DNA of 64,000 nucleotides from an uncultured Bacteroidota bacterium (GTDB taxonomy: Bacteria > Bacteroidota > Bacteroidia > 2-12-FULL-35-15). The stretch covers positions 96,770 to 160,769 of the forward strand of contig CAINDA010000028.1 in NCBI GenBank assembly GCA_903847205.1, written 5' to 3'. A program made the position numbers and the translations under genes. This document shows, in pieces, positions 28,037 through 36,489 of the stretch (position 1 is the stretch's first letter; each line of letters opens with the position of its first letter). The notes beneath the pieces were generated by a model, which worked only from the letters and a program-made list of their open reading frames with translations, was not told the origin of the DNA and made no database searches.

Positions 28037-28786
28037 ATGAAAATACTTTTTATAGGCGACAGCATCATCAGGGGTAAACAAGGAGTTAATTTTGTTAAAA
28101 TTATTGCAAAATTCTTTCCTCATTTTAAAATTACAAACCTTGGCAATGACGGCGAAACTTTAAATATTATTTCTAAACGACTTTTGAACCATTTAAGAGA
28201 AGTAAATGATTATGATTTTATTGTATTTGAAGGCGGTGCTGGAGATGTGGTAATTCCTTCCTTTCTGGAAAAAGGAAAGCTTTTTGAATTTGCTTACCAT
28301 CACCAGAAAAAAAAAGGAATGATTCCTCTAACAAATAGCGCTGATTTTTATTCTTTTCTAAAAAAAACAATCAAGGAGGTAAAACTTTTATTTAAAGGGA
28401 AATTGATACTAATTACAAATGGCTGTTTTAATGAAAAATTAACCTCTGAATTAAATTCTAAAAGGAATGAATATAATAAAATTATCAAACAACTAGTATC
28501 AGAAGAACAGCTCTTATTGGCAGATGCCGGATTATTAATTGACGAATACTTAAAAACGAAAAATCAAACAGACTATATTTATGAAATTTTTTGGTGTGTG
28601 GCATATACTGATAAAATTGTTACCTCATTTAAAACCGGAGCTAGCCGCTTAAGCAAAAAAAGAAATCTTTTAGTTACAATAGACGGGGTTCATTTGAATG
28701 ATAAAGGAGCAGAATTGTTTAGCCAAAGTGTAATAAAGGTTCTGGAAAAAGAAACGAATCAAGCGGCAAGTAACAATGTTCGTTAA
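28037..28786 (+). CDS. SGNH/GDSL-type hydrolase
   Basis: A 249-residue protein with the block I motif FIGDSIIRG (Ser nucleophile), block II NLGNDGETL and the C-terminal block V DGVHLNDKG with the Asp-x-x-His pair. FIVFEGGAGDVV stands where block III (GxND) is usual, so that block is GAGD here. It lacks a signal peptide and is probably cytoplasmic. Esterase or acyl-hydrolase activity is inferred from the family. Confidence 0.8.
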   Translation: MKILFIGDSIIRGKQGVNFVKIIAKFFPHFKITNLGNDGETLNIISKRLLNHLREVNDYDFIVFEGGAGDVVIPSFLEKGKLFEFAYHHQKKKGMIPLTNSADFYSFLKKTIKEVKLLFKGKLILITNGCFNEKLTSELNSKRNEYNKIIKQLVSEEQLLLADAGLLIDEYLKTKNQTDYIYEIFWCVAYTDKIVTSFKTGASRLSKKRNLLVTIDGVHLNDKGAELFSQSVIKVLEKETNQAASNNVR

Positions 28787-28919
28787 GTTTCATGACTATT
28801 TAAATGGTATTTCAAGTTTCTGAAAATATCCTTCTATTTTGTTTTATCAATTTAAGTTATATCTTTACCAATAACAAACACAATAAAATCCTGTAAATAA
28901 TAACCAAAAACCCTAAAAC

Positions 28920-29876
28920 ATGGAAACAAAAAGTACGCTTACTAAGATTGTTTTTGCAATAGCATTTATCGGTCTGGCAATTACAGGCTGTAAAAAAGCA
29001 GATTCTCCTGCACCCGTTCCAGCTACTCCAGCGCCTACTTACACTAGTTCTCAGCAGACACAAAGAGCCAATGACCAGAGCAATGTTGAAAATCAATGTA
29101 ATACTGCCATGGATGATGCAAACACTGCAATGCAGAATTGCTCAAGAACCAGACATACAGAAACTGTATGCAATTTAACAGTTGATACTTCATTGGCATC
29201 GCAGGGTAAAATTACTTTGAATTATAATGGCAACGACTGCTCCAACTTAACATCACGTACAGGTTCTATTGTTATTCAGCTTCCGTATAACAATAATACA
29301 GTTACTACCTGGACAACAGCCGGAGCCGTAGCTAAGCTTACATTTAATAACTACAAGGTTACCCGTTTATCGGATAATAAATCAATAACATATAATGGTT
29401 TCCACAGCATAAAAAATGTAAATGGCGGCGGAGCAGTTCAGCTGATGCTAGGCTCTACAATCCTTCACCAGATAAGAGCCAACATGGTAATTACATTTGA
29501 CGACGGCACCACCCGCACATGGCAGATTGCTAAAACACGTACATTCACAAATGTTTCAGGTTTAGTAACAGCAACTGTTGCAGGCGATTCAACATTCAGC
29601 ACTTATGTACATGCTGCAGTATGGGGAACAAACAGATTAGGCCAGGCTTTTACTGTTGATATGCCTACCGCTTTTTCATATTACATGTTAGGTTCAGTAT
29701 GTTTATACCGCCCTTTAACAGGAGTTGTTATTGATTATGTTCCTTCAAATACACTTACACTTACTTATGGTGTTGACTTTTTAGGCAACCCTGCAACCGG
29801 CTGTCCTTTCGGATATAAATTTGCATGGATGGATGCTAATAATGTTCAGCAGCATATTGTTATACCTTATTATTAA
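28920..29876 (+). CDS. Lipoprotein of unknown function, paralog 2
   Basis: A 318-residue paralog of the protein at 25409. It shares the lipoprotein signal (LAITGCKK), the ENQCNTAMDDAN helical segment and the full beta-rich domain to the C-terminus (VQQHIVIPYY). It differs mainly in the linker after the lipid anchor and at scattered sites. Two DNA blocks (29184-29281 and 29331-29407) are identical to the other copy. Function unknown. Confidence 0.8.
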   Translation: METKSTLTKIVFAIAFIGLAITGCKKADSPAPVPATPAPTYTSSQQTQRANDQSNVENQCNTAMDDANTAMQNCSRTRHTETVCNLTVDTSLASQGKITLNYNGNDCSNLTSRTGSIVIQLPYNNNTVTTWTTAGAVAKLTFNNYKVTRLSDNKSITYNGFHSIKNVNGGGAVQLMLGSTILHQIRANMVITFDDGTTRTWQIAKTRTFTNVSGLVTATVAGDSTFSTYVHAAVWGTNRLGQAFTVDMPTAFSYYMLGSVCLYRPLTGVVIDYVPSNTLTLTYGVDFLGNPATGCPFGYKFAWMDANNVQQHIVIPYY

Positions 29877-29907
29877 ATCGTTTTTTTAATTCTGTTTTTC
29901 CGAACAG

Positions 29908-29947
29908 AAAAGTCCCATCCTTAAAAAGGTGGGGCTTTTGTTTTTTT
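29908..29947 (+). terminator. Terminator after lipoprotein paralog 2
   Basis: AAAAGTCCCATCC pairs with GGTGGGGCTTTT using G:U pairs, followed by a T-run to 29947. It is the diverged counterpart of the hairpin at 26416. Confidence 0.83.
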
Positions 29948-30013
29948 GTATAATAGATTGTATTTCTATAATCAAAGCCGAAAATTTTTCATCAGAGCAT
30001 GGTTTTGTTCTTT

Positions 30014-30163
30014 CATAGCTATGATAAAGTCTATCATACCTTTGAAAGAGTTTATCATAGCTATGATTACTTCTATCATACCTTTGAAAGAGTTTATCAT
30101 AGCTATGATAACTTCTATCATACCTATGAAAGAGTTTATCATAGCTATGAAAATTATTTTCAT
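30014..30163. repeat. 42-bp tandem array (about 3.5 units) with palindromes
   Basis: Units start at 30014, 30056, 30098 and 30140, exactly 42 bp apart. Each is two related 21-bp halves, and one half carries the palindrome CATAGCTATG, extended to TATCATAGCTATGATA in the third unit. Because 42 is a multiple of 3, frames stay open on both strands (heptads such as HSYDNFY/HTYERVY on plus, MINSFKG/MIEVIIA on minus). I do not call either a gene. There are no unique spacers, so it is not CRISPR. Confidence 0.85.
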
Positions 30164-30247
30164 ATTCTACCCTTCTCGTAATTGGTTATTACCAGAAGCA
30201 TCTATAGCATATATCACCCCATCCGCATAAATTCAAATCTTATTATT

Positions 30248-30255
30248 TATATTTG
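30248..30255 (+). promoter_or_regulatory. Candidate -7 box for the T9SS beta-helix protein
   Basis: TATATTTG matches TAnnTTTG, about 110 bp before the ATG at 30365. No clear -33 element. Confidence 0.4.
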
Positions 30256-30364
30256 CTTTGCGGGCACAAACAATTTATTATTTCAAGCCCTCTGTCTTCC
30301 TGCAGCAGCCTGAATAGTTATAGAGTTTGGCAATTAAATTGTACCGAAAATTAAATAACGATAA

Positions 30365-33300
30365 ATGCAATTAAACCAAACAAAAAAAATAAATCTTTTT
30401 TCGAGATATCTTTTACGCAGCAGCTTATTTATAGTCTTTGTTTTTGCCTCAGGCAAACATACATATGCCACAACCTTTACAGTAACCACAACAGCCGATA
30501 CCGGCCCCGGCTCATTAAGAGATGCTATTACAAACGCAAATGGAGCAGGGTCAGGTTTGATTGATTTTAATATTTCCGGCATAGCACCTCATACAATACT
30601 TCCTCTTACAGCTCTCCCAATTATTACGGCAAATAATATAATTATTGACGGCACCACCCAGCCAGCTAATGGATATTCAGGTGCAAGTCCAAAAATTATT
30701 ATTGACGGTGCCGGAATTACTGCGAATGGTTTAGAAATAAGCGCAAATTTTTGTGAAGTATATGGCTTATTTATCAAAGGATTTAATCAATCCTTTCAAT
30801 ATGGAATATATATAACTTCTTCTGATTGTATTGTGGGCGCAATTAATAAAGGGAATGTTATAAGCGGCAATTATTATGGAATAGGAACAAATATTTTTGT
30901 AAACAACCTTTTTATCAAAGGAAATAAAATTGGTACCGACCCAACAGGAACAATAGCTATAGGAAATTTTTACGGGATAGTTTGTAATGGGATCACAACA
31001 AACATAAACATTGGAGGATCAGCTCCGGGAGAAGGCAATTTAATTTCCGGAAATACAAATGATGGGATAAGAGCAGTGGGAATAAATACCGGCATGATAA
31101 TAAAAGGAAATGTGGTGGGAACTGATATTACCGGAGCAGCAGCTTTAGGGAATTTGTCAATCGGGATAAGTTTACCCGGATCAAATACCAATGTAATAAT
31201 TGGCGGCGGAGCATCCGGTGAAGGAAACCTCGTTTCAGGAAATACAGGCGGAGGGATAATATTGGCAGGTTCTAATACCGGAGTTATAATAAAAGGAAAT
31301 AAAGTAGGTACTGATATTTCGGGAGCAGCATCGCTCGGAAATTTATCAAACGGTATAGGGCTGCCCGGATCAAATACCAATACAACCATTGGAGGCGGAG
31401 TACCCGGAGAGGGAAACTTAGTTTCAGGAAATAATGGAGGTGGAATAGTTGTAAATGGTTCTAATAAAGGTGTTATAATAAAAGGAAATACTATTGGAAC
31501 TGATGTAACCGGGCTTCTTATTATGGGTAACAAAGGCTCAGGAATAGATATTAATAATTGCAAAAACCTGACCATTGGAGGAAGCGGTGCAAATGAAGGG
31601 AATATTATTTCCGGGAATGGCACTTTCGCATATCAGGGAGGAATATCGCTGCTTTTTTCATTTGGTATTACAACAATTTATGGAAACAGAATAGGAACAG
31701 ATTACAGCGGAACCATTGCAATGGGTAATTCTGGTTTTGGAATAAAAATATATTATACCGACAGTACTTTAATCGGCGGTGCTTTTCCAAATCAATATAA
31801 CATTATTGCAAACAACGCCGCGGATGGAATTACCCTTAGCGATGTGACAACCAGCAAAAATAGAATCAGCAGATGTTTGTTTTATAACAATGGAGCAAAA
31901 GGGATTAATTTAAATAACAGCGGCAATATTAATTATCCTGCACCTGCAATAACCAACATGACTTCAAGTTCTGTTTCCGGCACTTCAAATCCTAACGATA
32001 CTATTGAACTGTTTTATAATCATACTGGAAACTCAAACCCGCAGGGAATGGTATACATAGCCGCGACAACTGCTGACGGCTTGGGAAATTGGATATACAA
32101 CGGATCTCTTAATACCAATTCCTGCATAACAGCAACAGCTTCCGATAATTTGAATAATACCTCAGAGTTTTCTGTTGTATCATCATTGATTTTAAATACT
32201 TCACCCAGTGTAACTATCTGCAGAGGTAATAGTACATCGCTTGCAGCCACGGTAACAACAAGCGGCGGGGTAACTTACAGCTGGAGCCCTTCAGCAGGTT
32301 TAAGTTCAACTTCAATTTCAAATCCCATAGCAAGCCCGGCAAATACAACTACCTATACCTGTACTTGTACTGGAACAGGCGGTGTATGTTCCAATTCAGT
32401 AACCAAAACAATAACAGTAACAGTTAAGCACATTAATTTATCACAAACAGTAACAAATGTTAAGTGCCACGCTGCCTGTGATGGACAAATAAATACAATA
32501 GCTAACGGAGGTATTGCCCCATATACTTATAACTGGACAAATGGATCTTCAAACGCTGGCTGCACTAACCTTTGTCCTGGTTCATATACAGTAACTGTAA
32601 CTGATAGTTTAGGATGTTTAGCCAGTGCCGATACTGCTATTACAGAGCCAGCGGTATTAAGCAATACCATTACTGCAACTCCACCGGCCAGCTGCAATGG
32701 AACATGCGACGGCTCGGCTTCAGCTTCTGCTTCGGGAGGAACTATTGGAGGAGGATACAGCTATTCCTGGAATACCATGCCTGTGCAAAATTCAGCTGCT
32801 GCAACAGGATTGTGTGCTGGTAATTTTATTTGTACTGTTACCGACAATAATCTTTGTACAACAATAAATTCTGTCACTATTCCTCCGCCATCGGTATCAA
32901 TAACAGCATCATTAAGCGCAGCTCCTGCTATTTGTTCAAGCAGTACAGGAAGTGCAGCAGTAGCAGCATCCGGAAGCGGGCCATATACTTATTCATGGTC
33001 ATCAGGCGGAACAGGAACAATAGAAAATAATCTTGCTGCCGGAACCTATACCGTTACAATCACAAACACTTCCACAAGCTGTTCTAAAATAGATTCTGTA
33101 ACTGTTACATCAAACAATCCTTTATTACTTAGCACTACGGCAACTCAAACAGCCTGTGCTTCAAATAACGGAACTGCAGCGTGCATTCCAAGCAATGGTA
33201 CAGCACCATATACATTTTCATGGAACACAATACCTAATCAAGTCACGCAGACAGCTTCAGCTCTTGGAGTTGGAATTTATACTGTAAGCATAACAGATGC

Positions 33301-33895
33301 GCATGGATGTACGCAGTCTCAAACAGCAAGCGTTAGTCAAATCCCTGGACCAACAGCTGTAGTAACCGGATCGGCAAATGTAATTACATTGGGAGAAAAT
33401 ACGCAGCTGGCAGTTACTGGAGGCTTAACGTATCAATGGTTTCCTGCATCTGATTTAAGCTGCACAGCGTGTCAAAATCCGATTGCTATTCCATTAATTA
33501 CTGCTGTCTATTGCGCTCAAGTAACCGATATAAATAGCTGTAAGGACACTGCCTGCATTACTATAAATGTAGAAATCCCCTGTAGTGATTTAATAAATAT
33601 AATTATTCCAAATGCGTTTTCACCGAATAACGACGGCCATAACGATAAGTTTCATCTGCAGGGATGGCAAATGTGTATAAAGAAATTTAATATTCTAATC
33701 TTTAACCGATGGGGAGAAAAAGTGTTTGAATCCGATGATGTATCATTTTCTTGGGATGGCACTTACTCATCACCTTTAATTAATGGAGGTAAAGCTGATC
33801 CTGTAGATCCTGATGTATTTGTATATTATATTAAAGCGACAGATTTAAATGATAAAGAAGTGTTAAGAAAAGGAAATATTTCTGTTATCCATTAG
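30365..33895 (+). CDS. T9SS-secreted right-handed beta-helix protein with SprB repeat
   Basis: An 1176-residue secreted protein. After a signal peptide (to about residue 36) comes TFTVTTTADTGPGSLRDAITNANG, an opening often seen in beta-helix surface proteins. Residues about 80-510 are parallel beta-helix coils with repeats of the type GNKIGTDPTG..GN and IGGSAPGEGNLISGN. Residues about 620-1060 are Ig/SprB-type modules (CHAACDGQINTIANGGIAPY...GSYTVTVTDSLGC). The end is a type B T9SS sorting domain (IPNAFSPNNDGHNDKF, FNRWGEKVFES, VFVYYIKATD). Likely a surface adhesin or carbohydrate-contacting protein. Confidence 0.9.
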   Translation: MQLNQTKKINLFSRYLLRSSLFIVFVFASGKHTYATTFTVTTTADTGPGSLRDAITNANGAGSGLIDFNISGIAPHTILPLTALPIITANNIIIDGTTQPANGYSGASPKIIIDGAGITANGLEISANFCEVYGLFIKGFNQSFQYGIYITSSDCIVGAINKGNVISGNYYGIGTNIFVNNLFIKGNKIGTDPTGTIAIGNFYGIVCNGITTNINIGGSAPGEGNLISGNTNDGIRAVGINTGMIIKGNVVGTDITGAAALGNLSIGISLPGSNTNVIIGGGASGEGNLVSGNTGGGIILAGSNTGVIIKGNKVGTDISGAASLGNLSNGIGLPGSNTNTTIGGGVPGEGNLVSGNNGGGIVVNGSNKGVIIKGNTIGTDVTGLLIMGNKGSGIDINNCKNLTIGGSGANEGNIISGNGTFAYQGGISLLFSFGITTIYGNRIGTDYSGTIAMGNSGFGIKIYYTDSTLIGGAFPNQYNIIANNAADGITLSDVTTSKNRISRCLFYNNGAKGINLNNSGNINYPAPAITNMTSSSVSGTSNPNDTIELFYNHTGNSNPQGMVYIAATTADGLGNWIYNGSLNTNSCITATASDNLNNTSEFSVVSSLILNTSPSVTICRGNSTSLAATVTTSGGVTYSWSPSAGLSSTSISNPIASPANTTTYTCTCTGTGGVCSNSVTKTITVTVKHINLSQTVTNVKCHAACDGQINTIANGGIAPYTYNWTNGSSNAGCTNLCPGSYTVTVTDSLGCLASADTAITEPAVLSNTITATPPASCNGTCDGSASASASGGTIGGGYSYSWNTMPVQNSAAATGLCAGNFICTVTDNNLCTTINSVTIPPPSVSITASLSAAPAICSSSTGSAAVAASGSGPYTYSWSSGGTGTIENNLAAGTYTVTITNTSTSCSKIDSVTVTSNNPLLLSTTATQTACASNNGTAACIPSNGTAPYTFSWNTIPNQVTQTASALGVGIYTVSITDAHGCTQSQTASVSQIPGPTAVVTGSANVITLGENTQLAVTGGLTYQWFPASDLSCTACQNPIAIPLITAVYCAQVTDINSCKDTACITINVEIPCSDLINIIIPNAFSPNNDGHNDKFHLQGWQMCIKKFNILIFNRWGEKVFESDDVSFSWDGTYSSPLINGGKADPVDPDVFVYYIKATDLNDKEVLRKGNISVIH

Positions 33896-34016
33896 CAGTT
33901 TGTAATTTTAGAAAACGCAAAATAGGATTGGAGAAAAAATCTTTTCCAAACATTTTTCTCAACCCGCTTTTCATTGTTTTGAAATGGCGGTATTGATGAT
34001 GAGTTGATGACAGCCA

Positions 34017-34040
34017 ATGCAGGTGCTATTTCACCTGCAT
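34017..34040. other. Perfect 9-bp hairpin upstream of the delta-60 protein
   Basis: ATGCAGGTG (34017-34025) and CACCTGCAT (34032-34040) flank a 6-nt loop. No T-run follows, so it is more likely an operator or DNA structure than a terminator. It lies 20 bp upstream of a -7 box. Confidence 0.5.
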
Positions 34041-34059
34041 AATTGCAAGGCTTATTATC

Positions 34060-34067
34060 TATATTTG
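34060..34067 (+). promoter_or_regulatory. Candidate -7 box for the delta-60 repeat protein
   Basis: TATATTTG fits TAnnTTTG, 76 bp before the ATG at 34143. The hairpin at 34017-34040 occupies about -55 to -30 relative to the expected start, where a regulator could bind. Confidence 0.45.
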
Positions 34068-34142
34068 TGAATCTGGTTTAAATAAAACTTCTCAATTGAA
34101 GGTGAAATAACAGTATCATTAACAATAAAAAACTAAAACAAA

Positions 34143-35693
34143 ATGAATAAAATAATTTACGTATTTATCATTAGCAGCTGCCTTACATTAACTGCAGCTC
34201 AAAGAGTACTGGCGCAGGCAGGTACATTAGACAATACATTTGGTACTAATGGAATAGTTACAACCAATTTCGCTGTTGCAATTTCCTATGGCAATTCAAT
34301 AGCTCTTCAGCCGGATGGCAAAATAATAGTGGCAGGGGCTAAAACCAACACGATCAATGGTTCTCACTCTGATTTTGCTGTTGCACGTTACAACAGCAAT
34401 GGCAGTTTAGATAATAACTTTGGCACTGGCGGGAAAGTAACTTTTGATATTGCGGTAAATAACGATGATGCTGCCCTTTCCGCTGCTATCCAGAATGATG
34501 GTAAAATTGTAGTTACCGGATACACCGGAGGAACAGGTTTCTCCAATTTTGCTACACTTCGCTTCAATAGCGATGGTACTTTAGACAATACCTTCGGCAC
34601 CGGAGGAAAAGTGATTATGAATTTTGGAGGTGCTTATGCAAGCTCCGGATCAATTACTGTTTTGAATAATGGAAAACTTTTGGCTGCAGGAAATGCCAAT
34701 GTCATTGGAAGTACCAACCCGGATTTTGCATTAGCCCGTTACAACAACGATGGCAGTTTGGACAATACATTTGGTTCCGGCGGGAAAGTAACTACCGACT
34801 TTACAGCTGATTCAGATGATCAGGGCTATTCAGCCATCATTCAAAGCGATAGCAAAATTGTAGTAGCAGGTTATCGTTATCACGCTGGGGCAGATTTTGC
34901 TTTAGCCCGTTACAACACTAATGGTACTTTAGACAATACCTTTGGTACAGGCGGTAAAGTTATAACTGTTATGGGCAGTTATTATGATACAGGTATTTCA
35001 GCTGCCATTCAGAGTGATGGTAAAATTGTGATTGTATCAACAAATGGTACCAACGGCTCTAATGCTGATTTTGTTTTAATACGATACAACAGCAACGGCA
35101 CTTTAGATAATACCTTTGGCTTTCTTGGACGAATTACTACAAGTTTCGGAGGTACCAATAATTTCTGCAAATCTCTTGCTATACAAAGTGACGGCAAATT
35201 TATTGTCTCTGGTACCTCAAATAATAGTTTTGTTTTAGTCCGTTACAATAGCGATGGCAGCATGGATAACACCTTTGGGGCTGGCGGCATAGTAAATACA
35301 TCTGTTGGCAGTGTTAGTGAAGGCTTTTCATTGGCAATCCAAACAGATGGCAAAATTATAGCAGCAGGAGCAAGCGGCAATAACACTATTTATGATTTCA
35401 CGGTTATACGATATGATGGCGGGGTAACAGGCATTGACGAAAATAAAACTGACCAAAACAATTTGACTGTTTTTCCAAACCCCTTTACTTCGCAAACAAA
35501 CATAGCGTTCTCAGAAGAACAAAAGAATACAGCAATAAAAATAATAGATGTACTTGGCAGAGAAATAAAAATAATAAACTTCACCGGCAAAGAACTGCTA
35601 TTAGAAAAAGGAGAGTTGAAAAAAGGGATTTATTTCCTGCAGACAACTGACAATGGGAAACATATTTGTAACACAAAAATTGTTGTTCAGTAA
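34143..35693 (+). CDS. T9SS-secreted delta-60 repeat protein
   Basis: A 516-residue secreted protein: signal peptide, then about seven or eight repeats of 50-55 residues with the delta-60 core (LDNTFGTGGKV, AIQSDGKIVVAG, ALARYNSNGT). These are predicted to form a beta-propeller. The C-terminus is a type A sorting domain (NLTVFPNPFTSQTNIAFS...LKKGIYFLQTTDNGKHICNTKIVV). Repeats of this type are common in secreted Bacteroidota proteins; the binding partner is unknown. Confidence 0.9.
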   Translation: MNKIIYVFIISSCLTLTAAQRVLAQAGTLDNTFGTNGIVTTNFAVAISYGNSIALQPDGKIIVAGAKTNTINGSHSDFAVARYNSNGSLDNNFGTGGKVTFDIAVNNDDAALSAAIQNDGKIVVTGYTGGTGFSNFATLRFNSDGTLDNTFGTGGKVIMNFGGAYASSGSITVLNNGKLLAAGNANVIGSTNPDFALARYNNDGSLDNTFGSGGKVTTDFTADSDDQGYSAIIQSDSKIVVAGYRYHAGADFALARYNTNGTLDNTFGTGGKVITVMGSYYDTGISAAIQSDGKIVIVSTNGTNGSNADFVLIRYNSNGTLDNTFGFLGRITTSFGGTNNFCKSLAIQSDGKFIVSGTSNNSFVLVRYNSDGSMDNTFGAGGIVNTSVGSVSEGFSLAIQTDGKIIAAGASGNNTIYDFTVIRYDGGVTGIDENKTDQNNLTVFPNPFTSQTNIAFSEEQKNTAIKIIDVLGREIKIINFTGKELLLEKGELKKGIYFLQTTDNGKHICNTKIVVQ

Positions 35694-35820
35694 TTTCCCA
35701 ATCAAGAAAGAAGAGGTATTAACACAATAAATATATGCAATACACTTTCGGGAACGATCAAATATCTAACCGCGGTTTTGTATATTTAATAGTTATTGAA
35801 CTTTCAAACAAACAATTAAA

Positions 35821-36420
35821 ATGAAAAAACTAAAATCCACTTTCCGCAGCAAATATCCCTTCATTATAATCCTCAGTTCTATAATCAGCTTTTCATTTAC
35901 CACGCTTTTTGAAAAAGGAGACATCAAAATATATTGGAGCAAAGACAAATTACTTACCTGGGATGATTTCAATGGCAAGCCTGCAAAAAGCAGTGCTTAT
36001 GATGCCGATACCGATGCGGGTTTCGAGCTTCATACTTCTTACAAAAGCGATGCACGCAGTATAGTTATTGAACTGCAGGCATATTTCCTGAAAAACAAAT
36101 CATGCGTTAAGCAGGATAAAAAGACAGACTATTTATTAAAACACGAACAGGAACATTTTGATATTTCAGAGATACATGCTAGGAAATTCCGTAAAAATTT
36201 AATGGAAGAAAAGTTTAAAGAGAAAACGTTCAGTAAAAAACTGAATGAGTTGAATAGTAAATATACAAATGAGCAGTTTAAATATCAGCAGTTGTATGAT
36301 AAAGAATCCGACCACAGCAGAAATGAAAAAAAGCAGCTGGAGTGGGATGTTAAAATAGCAAAGGATTTAAAAGAATTAGATAAATACAGCGAACCTAATT
36401 TTACTGTTGAGGTGAAATGA
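35821..36420 (+). CDS. DUF922 protein, predicted zinc-dependent peptidase
   Basis: A 199-residue protein with a hydrophobic N-terminal segment (IIILSSIISFSFTTLF, signal or anchor). The body is a DUF922 domain: LLTWDDFNGKPAKSSAYDADTDAGF and, centrally, LLKHEQEHFDISEIHARKFR, which holds an HExxH zinc motif followed by Asp. The family is annotated as Zn-dependent protease-like, though activity is rarely shown. The C-terminus is charged and helical. It stands alone, between a T9SS substrate and glpD. Confidence 0.83.
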   Translation: MKKLKSTFRSKYPFIIILSSIISFSFTTLFEKGDIKIYWSKDKLLTWDDFNGKPAKSSAYDADTDAGFELHTSYKSDARSIVIELQAYFLKNKSCVKQDKKTDYLLKHEQEHFDISEIHARKFRKNLMEEKFKEKTFSKKLNELNSKYTNEQFKYQQLYDKESDHSRNEKKQLEWDVKIAKDLKELDKYSEPNFTVEVK

Positions 36421-36489
36421 GATAGCTGCATTTAGACTTTAAGAATAGCAGCGCTTCATTGTTAATACAAAAAAAATCTTCAGAATTCT

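Noticed and set aside
30014..30163. CRISPR array
   Set aside because: Units are contiguous with no unique spacers, and no cas gene is in the window.
30970..31623. 217-residue minus-strand open frame
   Set aside because: It lies wholly inside the beta-helix repeats of the 30365 gene, in antisense, and is open because of repeat composition.
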